From: JBDSKH01 sp035495435
GTDB lineage: Bacteria; Actinomycetota; Actinomycetes; Actinomycetales; Microbacteriaceae
Length of the DNA stretch: 64,000 bases
NCBI GenBank assembly: GCA_035495435.1
Contig: DATJFV010000072.1
Location: 1-64,000, forward strand
Direction: 5' to 3'
Shown here: piece by piece, positions 8,095-15,919 of the stretch
Layout of the letters: the number at the start of each line of letters is the position of its first letter
How positions within the stretch are numbered: position 1 is the stretch's first letter
The notes under the pieces: model-generated
Told to the model about the DNA's origin: nothing
The model's input: only the letters and a program-made list of their open reading frames with translations
Databases searched by the model: none
Position numbers and translations under genes: made by a program

Positions 8095-8772
8095 ATGGAC
8101 GTCACCACGGCCCACCTCACCGACGGATGCGTGCGCACGGGGGTCGAGGTGCGCTGCGCCCCGGCGGGGCTGGCTGCGATCGCGCCGGGGTCCCGATTCT
8201 CGGGGCGCGCACTGCCGGTGCGACATGCCGGCAGCGTCGACATCTTCCTCGAGGCGCTCCAGCGCGCCGAACCCGGCGACGTGCTCGTCATCGATAACGG
8301 CGGGCGGGTGGACGAGGCGTGCGTGGGCGACCTGATGGTGCTCGAGGCGGCCGGTGCCGGGCTCGGCGGCATCGTGATCTGGGGCCTGCACCGCGACACG
8401 GCCGAGATCCGCGAGATCGGGCTGCCGGTGTTCAGCCTCGGCTCGTTGCCGACGGGGCCGCTGCGGGTCGACCCGCGCGCCGCCGACGCGCTCGACGCTG
8501 CCGCGATCGGCCCGTGGACCATCACCCGCGACGACCTGGTGTTCGCCGACGACGACGGCGTGGTCTTCGTGCCCGCCGATCGAGCCGATGCGGTGATCGC
8601 GGCGGCGCGGACGATCCGCGACACCGAGCTGGCTCAGTCGGACCGCATGCGCAGCGGGACATCGCTGCGTGACCAACTGCACTTCGGCGACTACCTCGCG
8701 CGTCGGGCGGACGACCCCACCCTGACCCTGCGCCAGCATCTGACCGAGATCGGCGGCGCCATCGAGGTGTGA
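8095..8772 (+). CDS. RraA family protein (HMG/CHA aldolase-like or demethylmenaquinone methyltransferase-like fold)
   Basis: 225 residues. The pattern PGDVLVIDNGGRVDEACVGDLM followed by GIVIWGLHRDTAEI fits the RraA-like swivelling alpha/beta fold. Family members include RNase E inhibitors, 4-hydroxy-4-methyl-2-oxoglutarate aldolases and decarboxylases. Aldolase members carry the Gx(20)RD(x20) signature. Here the equivalent region has HRDT, so metal-dependent aldolase or oxaloacetate decarboxylase activity is possible but not certain. ATG 8095 gives the best N-terminus. CAGGAT lies 6 nt upstream, a weak leaderless -10. Confidence 0.85.
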   Translation: MDVTTAHLTDGCVRTGVEVRCAPAGLAAIAPGSRFSGRALPVRHAGSVDIFLEALQRAEPGDVLVIDNGGRVDEACVGDLMVLEAAGAGLGGIVIWGLHRDTAEIREIGLPVFSLGSLPTGPLRVDPRAADALDAAAIGPWTITRDDLVFADDDGVVFVPADRADAVIAAARTIRDTELAQSDRMRSGTSLRDQLHFGDYLARRADDPTLTLRQHLTEIGGAIEV

Positions 8773-8776
8773 TCGG

Positions 8777-9991
8777 TTACGGGGGGTACACCACCCACAG
8801 CCAGAACACCGCCCAGATCTGCAGCGGCACCGCACCGACGAGCAGCACGGTCCACCTGCGCCGCGGCGTCGCAGACAGCCCGGGGTGCGCCAGCAGCGGC
8901 GACAGCGGCAGCAGCATCCGGATGAGCGATTGCGTGGGCAGGAACACCGCGACCAGGTAGGCGATGTACATCACCGAGTAGGTCCAGACATCCACCCCGA
9001 GGGCGCGGGTCGACGGTCGCGACAGCCACACCACGACCAGCGCGAGCACGACGGCGACCAGCGCATAGCCGAACCAGCCCCAGAGCATGCCGTAGAGCAG
9101 GAAGAACGGGGTGAACGGCACGAAGATCACACGCCCCAGGTACTGACGCCACCACCCCAGCTCGGTGTCGAAGTAGCCCGACGGATCACCGGTGACCTCG
9201 GCGATGAGCACCGGCCAGAACAGGGCGGCGGCCGTGATCAGCATGATCGCCGCACCCACGGTCACCCACTCGTGCCACAGGATGCGCTGTCGACGCGCCA
9301 GGCGGAAGATGCCCTGCAGGCCCAGCGCCGCGGCGAGGGCGAGCGCTCCCGGGTGGGTGAACGACGCGACCAGCGCGAACGGGATCATGATCAGGTACCG
9401 CCGCGACACCATCGCCGCCAGAGCGCAGAACAGGAAGAAGAGGTAGGTGCTCTCGGCGTACCCCAGTTGAAGCAGCCACGACATCGGCCCGCTGGCGAAG
9501 AAGATCGCCCCCCACAGCGCTTGGGTGGCAGCGAAATGCTGCACCAGCATCCGGTGCAGTGCCAGCGTGGCCAGCAACCCGAAGACCGTCGCCACGATCG
9601 TCGCGGCGACGTAGTAGTCGACCCCGACGAGCATCACGGCGCGGACCATCACCGGGAACACCGGGAAGAAGGCCCATGTGTTCTGCCTCACATCGCCCAC
9701 GGCGTCGATGGGCAACTCGGCCGGGTACCCCTCGAACGCGACCCGGCGGTACCACTGCACGTCCCAGGACTGCAGGTAGTGCCAGAAGCCGGCACCGCCG
9801 TCGTAGTGCGCGAACCATTGGCCCTGCGTGGTCACCCAGAGCAGGAACAGCACGCCGGTCGACAGCAGGCGGGATGCGGCGAAGACCCCGGTGAGCACGA
9901 TCCAGACGGGCAGGCGGCGGCTCCCGATCCGCACCGGCGCCGACGGTACCCAGCCCAGCCGTGGATGCTCGTGCACCTTGGGGGAACTCAC
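8777..9991 (-). CDS. PIG-V-like GT-C mannosyltransferase, multi-pass membrane protein
   Basis: About 404 residues with roughly 9-10 membrane spans. After the first span comes LQSWDVQWYRRVAFEGYP, matching the acidic luminal or extracytoplasmic loop of PIG-V-type GT-C enzymes, which use polyprenyl-phosphate mannose. WAFFPVFPVMVRAV and GYAESTYLFFLFCALAAM are further family hallmarks. The likely role is adding mannose to a membrane glycolipid or to surface glycans. Start choice is uncertain: GTG 9991 is given (GAGCGGAG just upstream), and ATG 10036 is the alternative with 15 more residues. Confidence 0.82.
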   Translation of the reverse strand: MSSPKVHEHPRLGWVPSAPVRIGSRRLPVWIVLTGVFAASRLLSTGVLFLLWVTTQGQWFAHYDGGAGFWHYLQSWDVQWYRRVAFEGYPAELPIDAVGDVRQNTWAFFPVFPVMVRAVMLVGVDYYVAATIVATVFGLLATLALHRMLVQHFAATQALWGAIFFASGPMSWLLQLGYAESTYLFFLFCALAAMVSRRYLIMIPFALVASFTHPGALALAAALGLQGIFRLARRQRILWHEWVTVGAAIMLITAAALFWPVLIAEVTGDPSGYFDTELGWWRQYLGRVIFVPFTPFFLLYGMLWGWFGYALVAVVLALVVVWLSRPSTRALGVDVWTYSVMYIAYLVAVFLPTQSLIRMLLPLSPLLAHPGLSATPRRRWTVLLVGAVPLQIWAVFWLWVVYPP

Positions 9992-10154
9992 GGGCTCCGC
10001 TCTCGTCGGGGGCAAGGTCGGGGGTAGACAACTCATCCTTGCAGACCTGGGGCGGGGTACCCGCCGCGGCCATTCCCTGATCGACCGCGGCGGGTACCAC
10101 TTTTTCTCCTGCGACACCAAGAACCCGTCTCGATGTGGGAGGACTCCGCTACCC

Positions 10155-10589
10155 CTAGTCGGAGTCCCAATCCGCGAGACCGAGGGTGTCGCAGAAGTCG
10201 TCGGCCGGACGGCCCTCGCGGGGGAAGACCCCGGCGGTGCCGCCCGGGAGTGTGCAGACCGAGATCGGTGTCCCGGGCGGGTACTGGTCGCTGCACAGGG
10301 CGATCGGGTCGAGGGGCCGGTCCGGGGTGTTCATGCCCTGCGGGTAGGAATCGAGCGAGGCGTGCTCGTAGCAGCTCACCGTGCTGGCGATGACATCCGG
10401 TCGCTCCAGAGCGACGACCAGCGCGCCTGCGGTCAGCAGCAGCACCGCTCCGCCGACGATGATGCCGTTGCGCGTGTAGCGGTAGCGGGTCGACCGCTTC
10501 GGGCTGCGCACGTGACGGGTCGCATCGAGCACGCTGACGCGCGTCGCAGCGAGCGCGTCGGCGACGAGCTGATCGGTGGGCAGGCTCAT
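10155..10589 (-). CDS. Small membrane protein coupled to ECF sigma factor gene
   Basis: 144 residues. A cytoplasmic N-terminal segment of about 45 residues is followed by one membrane span (GGAVLLLTAGALVVALE) and an extracytoplasmic domain with four cysteines (SCYEH, LCSDQ, VCTLP, FCDTL) that could form two disulfides. Its start overlaps the sigma gene stop by 4 bp, so the two are co-translated. The topology and position suggest an anti-sigma or sensor role, but no zinc-binding anti-sigma motif (HxxxCxxC) or other known anti-sigma domain is visible. Confidence 0.8.
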   Translation of the reverse strand: MSLPTDQLVADALAATRVSVLDATRHVRSPKRSTRYRYTRNGIIVGGAVLLLTAGALVVALERPDVIASTVSCYEHASLDSYPQGMNTPDRPLDPIALCSDQYPPGTPISVCTLPGGTAGVFPREGRPADDFCDTLGLADWDSD

Positions 10590-11134
10590 GCGTCCACCTC
10601 CGGCTCGTCACGCATGGCCCGCAGCCGGGTGCGGGCCCGCTCCACGCGTTTGCCGACCGCGGCAGGGCTCAGGCCCAGGCGCTTCGCCGCCTCCTTGTAG
10701 CCCAGACCCTGATAAAGGCAGAGCTGCACGATCTGCTGATCGACCGGCGACAGCCTCCGCACCGCGTCGAACACCCAGTCGAGCTCGTCCCGATGCGCGC
10801 TGCGCTCGGTCTCGAGCATGCCGGCTCCGTCGAGCAGGTGCTCTTCCAGCGGAAGCGCGTCATGTGCGGCCCGCGATCGCCGGGCATTGCGGGCGTGGTT
10901 GCGGGTGGTGACGATCAGCCACGGCAGCACGGAGTCGCCGACCAGACGGATGTCTGCCAGCTTCTTCCAGGCCGTGACGAATGTCTCCTGCACCAGCTCC
11001 TGCGCCTCCGTCGTGTCGTGGGTGAGGCTGTATGCGAAGCGGAAGACGGCGGTCGAATGACGGTCGAACAGGTCGCCAAAGGCGCGCGGGTCACGCGCGA
11101 TACTTCTGGCGATCAGCTCGACGTCGGGGCTCAC
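10586..11134 (-). CDS. RNA polymerase sigma factor, ECF type (sigma-70 family)
   Basis: 182 residues. Region 2 is seen in AFGDLFDRHSTAVFRFAYSL and ELVQETFVTAWKKL, and region 4 in LSPVDQQIVQLCLYQGLGYKEAAKRLGLSPAAVGKRVERARTRL, with its helix-turn-helix. GTG 11134 is preferred to the in-frame GTG 11143 because CGGAGG lies 8 nt in front of it, whereas the upstream GTG overlaps that site. The small membrane protein downstream is translationally coupled and may regulate it. Target promoters cannot be told from this window. Confidence 0.92.
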   Translation of the reverse strand: MSPDVELIARSIARDPRAFGDLFDRHSTAVFRFAYSLTHDTTEAQELVQETFVTAWKKLADIRLVGDSVLPWLIVTTRNHARNARRSRAAHDALPLEEHLLDGAGMLETERSAHRDELDWVFDAVRRLSPVDQQIVQLCLYQGLGYKEAAKRLGLSPAAVGKRVERARTRLRAMRDEPEVDA

Positions 11135-11220
11135 GTCTTGCACCTCCGATATGTACTGTGCGGGAGCGCGCAGATCGTGACACCCTGCCCGAACTTTTTT
11201 CCGGATGGGCTCCGGATCAT

Positions 11221-11259
11221 GGTGAGGGGGCCGCCGCTGCGTGCGACGGCCCCCTCACC
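11221..11259 (-). terminator. Hairpin terminator (perfect 13-bp stem) after the I36-like gene
   Basis: GGTGAGGGGGCCG (11221-11233) pairs perfectly with CGGCCCCCTCACC (11247-11259) around a 13-nt loop, starting 7 bp after the stop codon of the minus-strand gene. There is no U-run, as is common for actinobacterial terminators. Confidence 0.75.
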
Positions 11260-11265
11260 GGTGCC

Positions 11266-11754
11266 TCAGCTCAGCCGGAACGACGACGCTTTGTCGTTCA
11301 TCGACCCGACCGACGACGCGGCCGTGCTCGGGCCGAAACTCGAACCCGTGCCGCTGGTGCCGTCATAGATCGTCCCGGCGCAGCCGTACCAGGTCTTGTA
11401 GGACGAGACGCGGTTGTTCCAGCTGCTCGAGAAGTTCAGCGTGGTACTGCCGCTCACGCAGAGCGCCGAGTTGGACGACCGCGTGACGAAGTAGGCGCCT
11501 CCGTAACCGGTGTTCTCGTACCAGGTGGCAAGGGTGTACAACGTCGTTGCTGCGGATCGCGCGAACGTCTGGGGTGCGAGATCGGCCGAGAGCTCGGCCT
11601 CGGTGCCGAAGCAGTGCACCTCTGCGGTGTCGAGGTTCTCCCAGCAGTAGTCGCCGGCCGAGTTCTCGGCCGCGAAAGCGGGAGCCGCGGGTACGATGAG
11701 CGCCGTCGCGATGGCGGCGCACAGCAGGATGGTGCGTGGTAAACGGACTGACAT
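11266..11754 (-). CDS. Secreted peptidase inhibitor I36 / beta-gamma crystallin-like protein
   Basis: 162 residues. A Sec signal peptide is clear: basic start MSVRLPR, hydrophobic core and probable cleavage after APAFA (about residue 30). The C-terminal part contains WNNRVSSYKTWYGCAGTIYDG and a final SMNDKASSFRLS, the pattern of peptidase inhibitor family I36 (SMPI) and related crystallin-fold secreted proteins of actinobacteria. Four cysteines remain in the mature chain. ATG 11754 has GGAGGACCCGCC in front of it. A strong hairpin follows the stop. An inhibitor role is family-based inference. Confidence 0.8.
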   Translation of the reverse strand: MSVRLPRTILLCAAIATALIVPAAPAFAAENSAGDYCWENLDTAEVHCFGTEAELSADLAPQTFARSAATTLYTLATWYENTGYGGAYFVTRSSNSALCVSGSTTLNFSSSWNNRVSSYKTWYGCAGTIYDGTSGTGSSFGPSTAASSVGSMNDKASSFRLS

Positions 11755-11842
11755 GGCGGGTCCTCCAGTCGACGGGGGCGCGGGTCGCCCCCTGACTGAG
11801 ATTCTCGACGCAGACCGAACGGTATGTCCACGCAACGACTCG

Positions 11843-13963
11843 TCAGGCGACTCCGACCCAGAGTCCGTCGCGGGCGCGCGTCATCGCGACGTACAGTTCG
11901 CGACGCTGCAGCAGGCGACGCTCGGCCGCCGCCTCATCCGGGTCGACGACGCCGGCTTGCACCAGATGGGGCGGCGTGCGCACCACCAGCACTTCCCGGA
12001 ACTCCAGGCCCTTCGAGCGCTTGATGGTGCCGACCTTCACCGCATCGACCGGCTGACCGTCGTACTTCTCCAACTCGACCGTGGGGATGCCGGCGGCCGT
12101 GAGTACCTCCGCGGCCTCGCGTGCGTGCCAGGAGTACAGCGCAAGGACGCCGATGTCGCCCAGCTGCGTGCCCGCGTTCTCGGCGACCACCCGCCGGATC
12201 CGCTCCACGAGCGAGGTGTCGTGCACCGACCGGGACGAGAACACCGTGTACACCGGGCGTGCACCGCGCCGCAGCACCGTGGCCGGCGGGTCGGGCTCGG
12301 TCACGGCACCCTCGATGTCGGGTGCCCGGTCGCCCTGCACGAGCGAGTTCGCGAACTCGATGATCTCGGCCGAGTTGCGGTAGTTCGTGCTGAGCAGAAC
12401 CCCTCGACCCTGGATGGCGACTCCGGCCTCCGCCAGCGTGTACCCGCCCGGGTAGATGGTCTGCTGCCCGTCGCTGACCAGGGTGAGCGCGTCGGGAGCG
12501 TCCCCGGCGAGCCCATGCAGCATCCGGATCATCGCGCACGACAGGTCTTGCGCCTCGTCGACGATGACCGCACCGTAATCGCGCAGGGGCTGCTGGGCAA
12601 GCGCCGCTTCGGCCTCGAGGATCACGTCCTCCCAGTCGAAGATGCCGCGCTCCTGAAGCGCCAGTTCGTACTCGCGGTACAGGTTCCATACCAGGGCCCG
12701 CTGCTCGCCGTTCAGCGGACGGAAGCGCCCGAGCCGGGGAAGCGTGGCATAGTCGGCGAAATCGGTCAGCCCACGACCCTTCAGCACGTACCGCACCTCG
12801 TCCTGCCAGTACGAGGGGGTCGGGTCGATGCGGCCGAGCGGAGTGTCTTTGCCGATCCGGTCCCAGATGTCTTTGAAGATCCGGTCGGCGGCTTCGGCGT
12901 CGATGGCGATCGGCCCGCGGAGGCTGGTGAGGATGTCGTAGGCGAAGCGGTGGACGCTGCGGAAGTCGATGCGATCGGCCACATCGGGCGCGAGCCGCTG
13001 CATGAGCGCCTCCATCACCTGCGGCAGCGTGCGCACATAGGTCGTCACGAGGACGCGCCGCCCGGTGACGCGCGCGATGTGCGCGGCCCGGTGCAGGGCC
13101 ACCACCGTCTTGCCGGTTCCCGCGGCGCCGCGGATGCGCACCGGTCCGGTGAACGTCCGGCGCACGATGCGCGCCTGCTCGGGGTCGAGCATCGCCATCC
13201 AGCTCTCGATCGGCGCTCGGCGCAGCCCCTCGACCAGGGCCGCCCGGATCTGCTCGGCCGTGAGCTGCTCGGTGGCCGCAAGGTCGTCGTGGGCAGCGGT
13301 GGAGGTCGGGATGCCGCTGGCCGCGATCTCGCCGGCGGTGAGCGGCGGCCGGGTGGTGGCATCGATCTCGATGGGCTCGGCGGTGGCCGGCCGGAACAGG
13401 TTGTCGACGACTCCGCGCACCCCGGCGATCTGCTCTGGCGTGAGCCGAGTGCCGAGGCGCGCGATCTCGGTGACGGTCGCCGCCTCGCTCAGCAGGGCGA
13501 CGCCGTAGATGTCGGTGCGCGGGACGGCGGCGCCGGCCAGTGCCGCGAACGCGTGCACCTCGCCGGCCGCGAGTCCGATCTCGGCCAGGGCGCGCTGGGT
13601 CGTGTACACCAGGTCCGCGTAGGCGGCCAGCTCGTCGGTCACCTCGGTGAGACCGCGGAAGAGGCGGCCGTCGCGGATCGTCACCCCGCGCCAGCTGGTG
13701 GAGTCGACCAGGATCACCCCGCCCGGCCCCACGAGCACGAGATCGAGGGTGTCGGAGCGCGAACCGGGCCGCCGACGGCCCGCCAGCAATGCGTAGCCCA
13801 GTGGTTCGAGTTCGATGAGGGTCTCGGCGAGCCGGTGCTCGCTGCGCGCGGCCGCGTCGAATGTGCGCGCCATCTGCGTCGCGATGCCGGCACGCCGGGC
13901 CAGCTCGTCGGCGAGGTCACGCTGACGGGCGGCGTCGCGTGCAGCAGATTCCGCCGCTTCCAC
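11843..13963 (-). CDS. NERD-domain SF1 (UvrD/HelD-like) DNA helicase
   Basis: 706 residues. An N-terminal coiled region (1-60) is followed by a NERD-like segment, TLDLVLVGPGGVILVDSTSW, at about 72-91. In active NERD domains this position carries E-x-K; here it reads D-S-T, so nuclease activity may be lost. The helicase core follows: Walker A GAAGTGKT (279-286), Walker B VIVDEAQDL (about 466-474), VSDGQQTIYPGGY, LSTNYRNS, KRSKGLEF, and motif VI YVAMTRARDGLWVGVA at the C-terminus. It probably acts on DNA or stalled RNA polymerase. GTG 13963 has AGGAGGGGA 2 nt upstream. It stands alone with no recognisable defence neighbours. Confidence 0.9.
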   Translation of the reverse strand: MEAAESAARDAARQRDLADELARRAGIATQMARTFDAAARSEHRLAETLIELEPLGYALLAGRRRPGSRSDTLDLVLVGPGGVILVDSTSWRGVTIRDGRLFRGLTEVTDELAAYADLVYTTQRALAEIGLAAGEVHAFAALAGAAVPRTDIYGVALLSEAATVTEIARLGTRLTPEQIAGVRGVVDNLFRPATAEPIEIDATTRPPLTAGEIAASGIPTSTAAHDDLAATEQLTAEQIRAALVEGLRRAPIESWMAMLDPEQARIVRRTFTGPVRIRGAAGTGKTVVALHRAAHIARVTGRRVLVTTYVRTLPQVMEALMQRLAPDVADRIDFRSVHRFAYDILTSLRGPIAIDAEAADRIFKDIWDRIGKDTPLGRIDPTPSYWQDEVRYVLKGRGLTDFADYATLPRLGRFRPLNGEQRALVWNLYREYELALQERGIFDWEDVILEAEAALAQQPLRDYGAVIVDEAQDLSCAMIRMLHGLAGDAPDALTLVSDGQQTIYPGGYTLAEAGVAIQGRGVLLSTNYRNSAEIIEFANSLVQGDRAPDIEGAVTEPDPPATVLRRGARPVYTVFSSRSVHDTSLVERIRRVVAENAGTQLGDIGVLALYSWHAREAAEVLTAAGIPTVELEKYDGQPVDAVKVGTIKRSKGLEFREVLVVRTPPHLVQAGVVDPDEAAAERRLLQRRELYVAMTRARDGLWVGVA

Positions 13964-14053
13964 GTTCCCCTCCTGAGTCCCTCTCCAGTGTGATCACGTG
14001 AGTCGACCGGGGGTATCCCGCGTTGTGGGGCATAAGGGGGACACGCTGCGGGG

Positions 14054-14572
14054 TCACCGGCGCGGGGCAGCCCCCCGATCGACGGTGACCCACTCGATCT
14101 GCAGTCGTCCGTTGTCGGCCAGCGCCGTCACGAACGTGCCGTGCGGCTGCCGCCGGCGATCGGTGGGGGAACCGGGATTGAGCAACCGCAATCCCGTCGA
14201 TGCGACCGTGTCCCACGGGATGTGGCTGTGGCCGAACACGAGCACATCGGCGTCGGGGAACGCCACCGCCATCCGTGCTTCCCGCCCGTCCTTGCCGCCC
14301 GTCTCGTGCACCACCGCGAACCGGATGCCGTCGACCGTTGCGCGGGCGACCTCCGGCAGCCGTGCGGCGAACTCCGGTGGGTCGTTGTTGCCGCGCACCG
14401 CCAGCAGGCGGGCGGCGCGACGCTCGATCTCGTCGAGCAGGGCGATGCCGTTCCAGTCGCCGGCGTGGATGACGAGGTCGGCTGCGTCGACCGCCTCCCA
14501 CACCGCCGGCGGCAGCCCGCGCGCCCGCTGGGGAACGTGCGTGTCACTGAGAAGGACGATCCGGGTGCTCAC
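14054..14572 (-). CDS. Metallophosphoesterase, YfcE/MJ0936 type
   Basis: 172 residues. All metal-binding motifs of the calcineurin-like phosphodiesterase superfamily are seen: LLSDTHVP (D and H), IHAGDW, VRGNNDPP, VVHETGG and VFGHSHIP. The size matches the small YfcE family, which hydrolyses phosphodiesters such as bis-pNPP; the physiological substrate is unknown. Its ATG overlaps the upstream KTSC gene stop by 4 bp, making a two-gene operon. Confidence 0.92.
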   Translation of the reverse strand: MSTRIVLLSDTHVPQRARGLPPAVWEAVDAADLVIHAGDWNGIALLDEIERRAARLLAVRGNNDPPEFAARLPEVARATVDGIRFAVVHETGGKDGREARMAVAFPDADVLVFGHSHIPWDTVASTGLRLLNPGSPTDRRRQPHGTFVTALADNGRLQIEWVTVDRGAAPRR

Positions 14573-14784
14573 TCGTACTGCTGCCGGGTGGGGTAGGCGG
14601 TGCTGATGTGGCGGTTGAAGTACGCACCCGGGCTGTCGTCCTCGGTCAGCGCCCGGAACACGGAGGGTGGTACGGCGAAGTACCGGTAGACGTCGCCGCT
14701 GGTGAATTCCAGTTCGAGCACGGCTGTCTCGGTGTCATACCCGGCCGACCTCAGGACCGAGGACCGCAGGGGGTGCCGCTTCAT
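14569..14784 (-). CDS. KTSC domain-containing protein
   Basis: 71 residues. LRSAGYDTETAVLELEF, then GDVYRYFAVPPSVFRAL and SPGAYFNRHI, match the KTSC domain, a short family often fused to or next to RNA-related proteins. The usual N-terminal Ser and the final FNxxI are conserved. ATG 14784 is chosen; an upstream in-frame start would add seven residues. It is co-transcribed with the phosphoesterase gene, overlapping it by 4 bp. Confidence 0.85.
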   Translation of the reverse strand: MKRHPLRSSVLRSAGYDTETAVLELEFTSGDVYRYFAVPPSVFRALTEDDSPGAYFNRHISTAYPTRQQYE

Positions 14785-14841
14785 CCGTACCGACGGTACC
14801 GGCACCCGTCCGGTCTGTCGACGGGAGTGCCGGGCAAGGGA

Positions 14842-14879
14842 GGGGCGGCGCCGCGAGCTGGGGTCTGCGACGCCGCCCC
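14842..14879 (-). terminator. Hairpin terminator after the chaplin-like gene
   Basis: GGGGCGGCG (14842-14850) pairs perfectly with CGCCGCCCC (14871-14879), 11 bp past the stop of the minus-strand gene at 14890. No U-run follows. Confidence 0.65.
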
Positions 14880-14889
14880 GTCTGTCGGC

Positions 14890-15813
14890 TCAGCGCACGG
14901 AGCGTACGCGCGCCGTCAGGGTGGCACCGGCGCCGAGCAGCAAGGTCGCCATGGCGACCAGCCAGGTCTGCAGGCTCGACCCGGTCGCGGCCAGCACAGC
15001 CGCCCCGCTCACCCCGGCCGTCGCGCCGGGGATGGTGGTCTCGCCGCCGACCTCACCGGGCTGACCGGGGTCGCCGCCGTCGCCGCCGGTGCCGCCCGAG
15101 CTGCCACCACCGGTCGACGAGTCGCCGAGCACCGAGACGGCGTTGCCGCCCACGGTTATCGGCGCCGAGGCGCCTCCGAGCACCTGGGTGCCGCCGAGCA
15201 GCGTGTTCTCGCCCGTCGTGCTTCCCGACGGGGATGATCCGTCGCCCGACATGCCGGCTGCGGTCGGCGACCCGGTCGACGAGTCGCCGAGCACCGAGAT
15301 GGCGTTGCCCGAGAGGGTCACCGGGATGCCCGCGTCGGCCAGCACCTGGGTGCCCCCGAGCGTCGAGTTCTCACCGGACGTGGTGGCGTCCGATCCGTTC
15401 GCGCCGTCGCCGCTCGACCCGGCGAACGAGTACCCCGAGCTCGACGAGTCGCCGAGCACCGAGATGGCGTTGCCGCTCACCACGGCCGGGATGTCGATGC
15501 CGAGCACCCCCTGTGTGCCGCCGAGCACCGAATCGGTGCCGCTGGTCGAGGCGCTCGATGCCCCCGAGCCGGCCCCCGAGCCGGACGACGAGCCGGACGA
15601 TGTCGATCCCGAGCTCGACGAGTCGCCGATGACCGAGATGCTGTTGCCGCCGACGTGGACGGGTACGGTCGCGTCGATGACGCCCTGGAGGCCGGACAGC
15701 AGGCCGCCGTCTCCGTCGGTTCCGTCGTCGGCCTGTGCGGCGCCGGCGCCGAAGGCGATGATGCCTCCCGCGACGGCGAGGGTGATGAGCCCCCGCGATA
15801 CGAATGCGTTCAT
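14890..15813 (-). CDS. Chaplin-like repeat surface protein with LAATG sorting signal
   Basis: 307 residues. A Sec signal peptide ends near AGAAQA (residue 28). Four repeats follow, each carrying a hydrophobic strand-like unit: GGNSISVIGDS (55-65), SGNAISVLGDS (113-123), SGNAISVLGDS (168-178) and GGNAVSVLGDS (222-232), spaced 54-58 residues by Gly/Ser-rich linkers. The P-V-x-V-x-GN-x-I-x-V-x-G pattern is that of chaplins, the amyloid-forming hydrophobic surface proteins of streptomycetes, but without their cysteine pair. At the C-terminus LAATG (274-278) precedes a hydrophobic span and RVRSVR, a cell-wall sorting signal of the class E sortase kind. ATG 15813 has a GAGGAG site. It probably coats the cell wall. 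Confidence 0.82.
   Translation of the reverse strand: MNAFVSRGLITLAVAGGIIAFGAGAAQADDGTDGDGGLLSGLQGVIDATVPVHVGGNSISVIGDSSSSGSTSSGSSSGSGAGSGASSASTSGTDSVLGGTQGVLGIDIPAVVSGNAISVLGDSSSSGYSFAGSSGDGANGSDATTSGENSTLGGTQVLADAGIPVTLSGNAISVLGDSSTGSPTAAGMSGDGSSPSGSTTGENTLLGGTQVLGGASAPITVGGNAVSVLGDSSTGGGSSGGTGGDGGDPGQPGEVGGETTIPGATAGVSGAAVLAATGSSLQTWLVAMATLLLGAGATLTARVRSVR
15619..15651. repeat. First of four coding repeats in the chaplin-like gene (others at 15445-15477, 15280-15312 and 15118-15150)
   Basis: Each copy encodes the (S/G)GNxxSVxGDS unit. At DNA level the copies share the phrase GACGAGTCGCCGA followed by a GAGA-x-G core, so internal duplication is the likely origin. Confidence 0.6.
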
Positions 15814-15919
15814 GGTTCTACTCCTCTGAAGATGTGTGTACTGAGATCGCGCTCGAGTCGAAGCGCGGTTGCGTTGCGTGCGTTCACCGCGCGGTGTGCG
15901 GGTGAACCGGCGGCGCGGC

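Noticed and set aside
13990..13997. GTGATCAC palindrome upstream of the helicase gene as a CRP-like site
   Set aside because: CRP/GlxR sites need TGTGA-N6-TCACA. Here the half-sites directly abut, so it is probably chance.
11843..14784. Defence island around the NERD helicase
   Set aside because: Neighbours are a phosphoesterase, a KTSC protein and a secreted protein. No nuclease, methylase or toxin partner is present.
15118..15651. Regularly spaced repeats that could suggest a CRISPR-like array
   Set aside because: The units lie in frame within a signal-peptide protein, spacers are Gly/Ser coding and about 130 bp long, and no cas gene is near.
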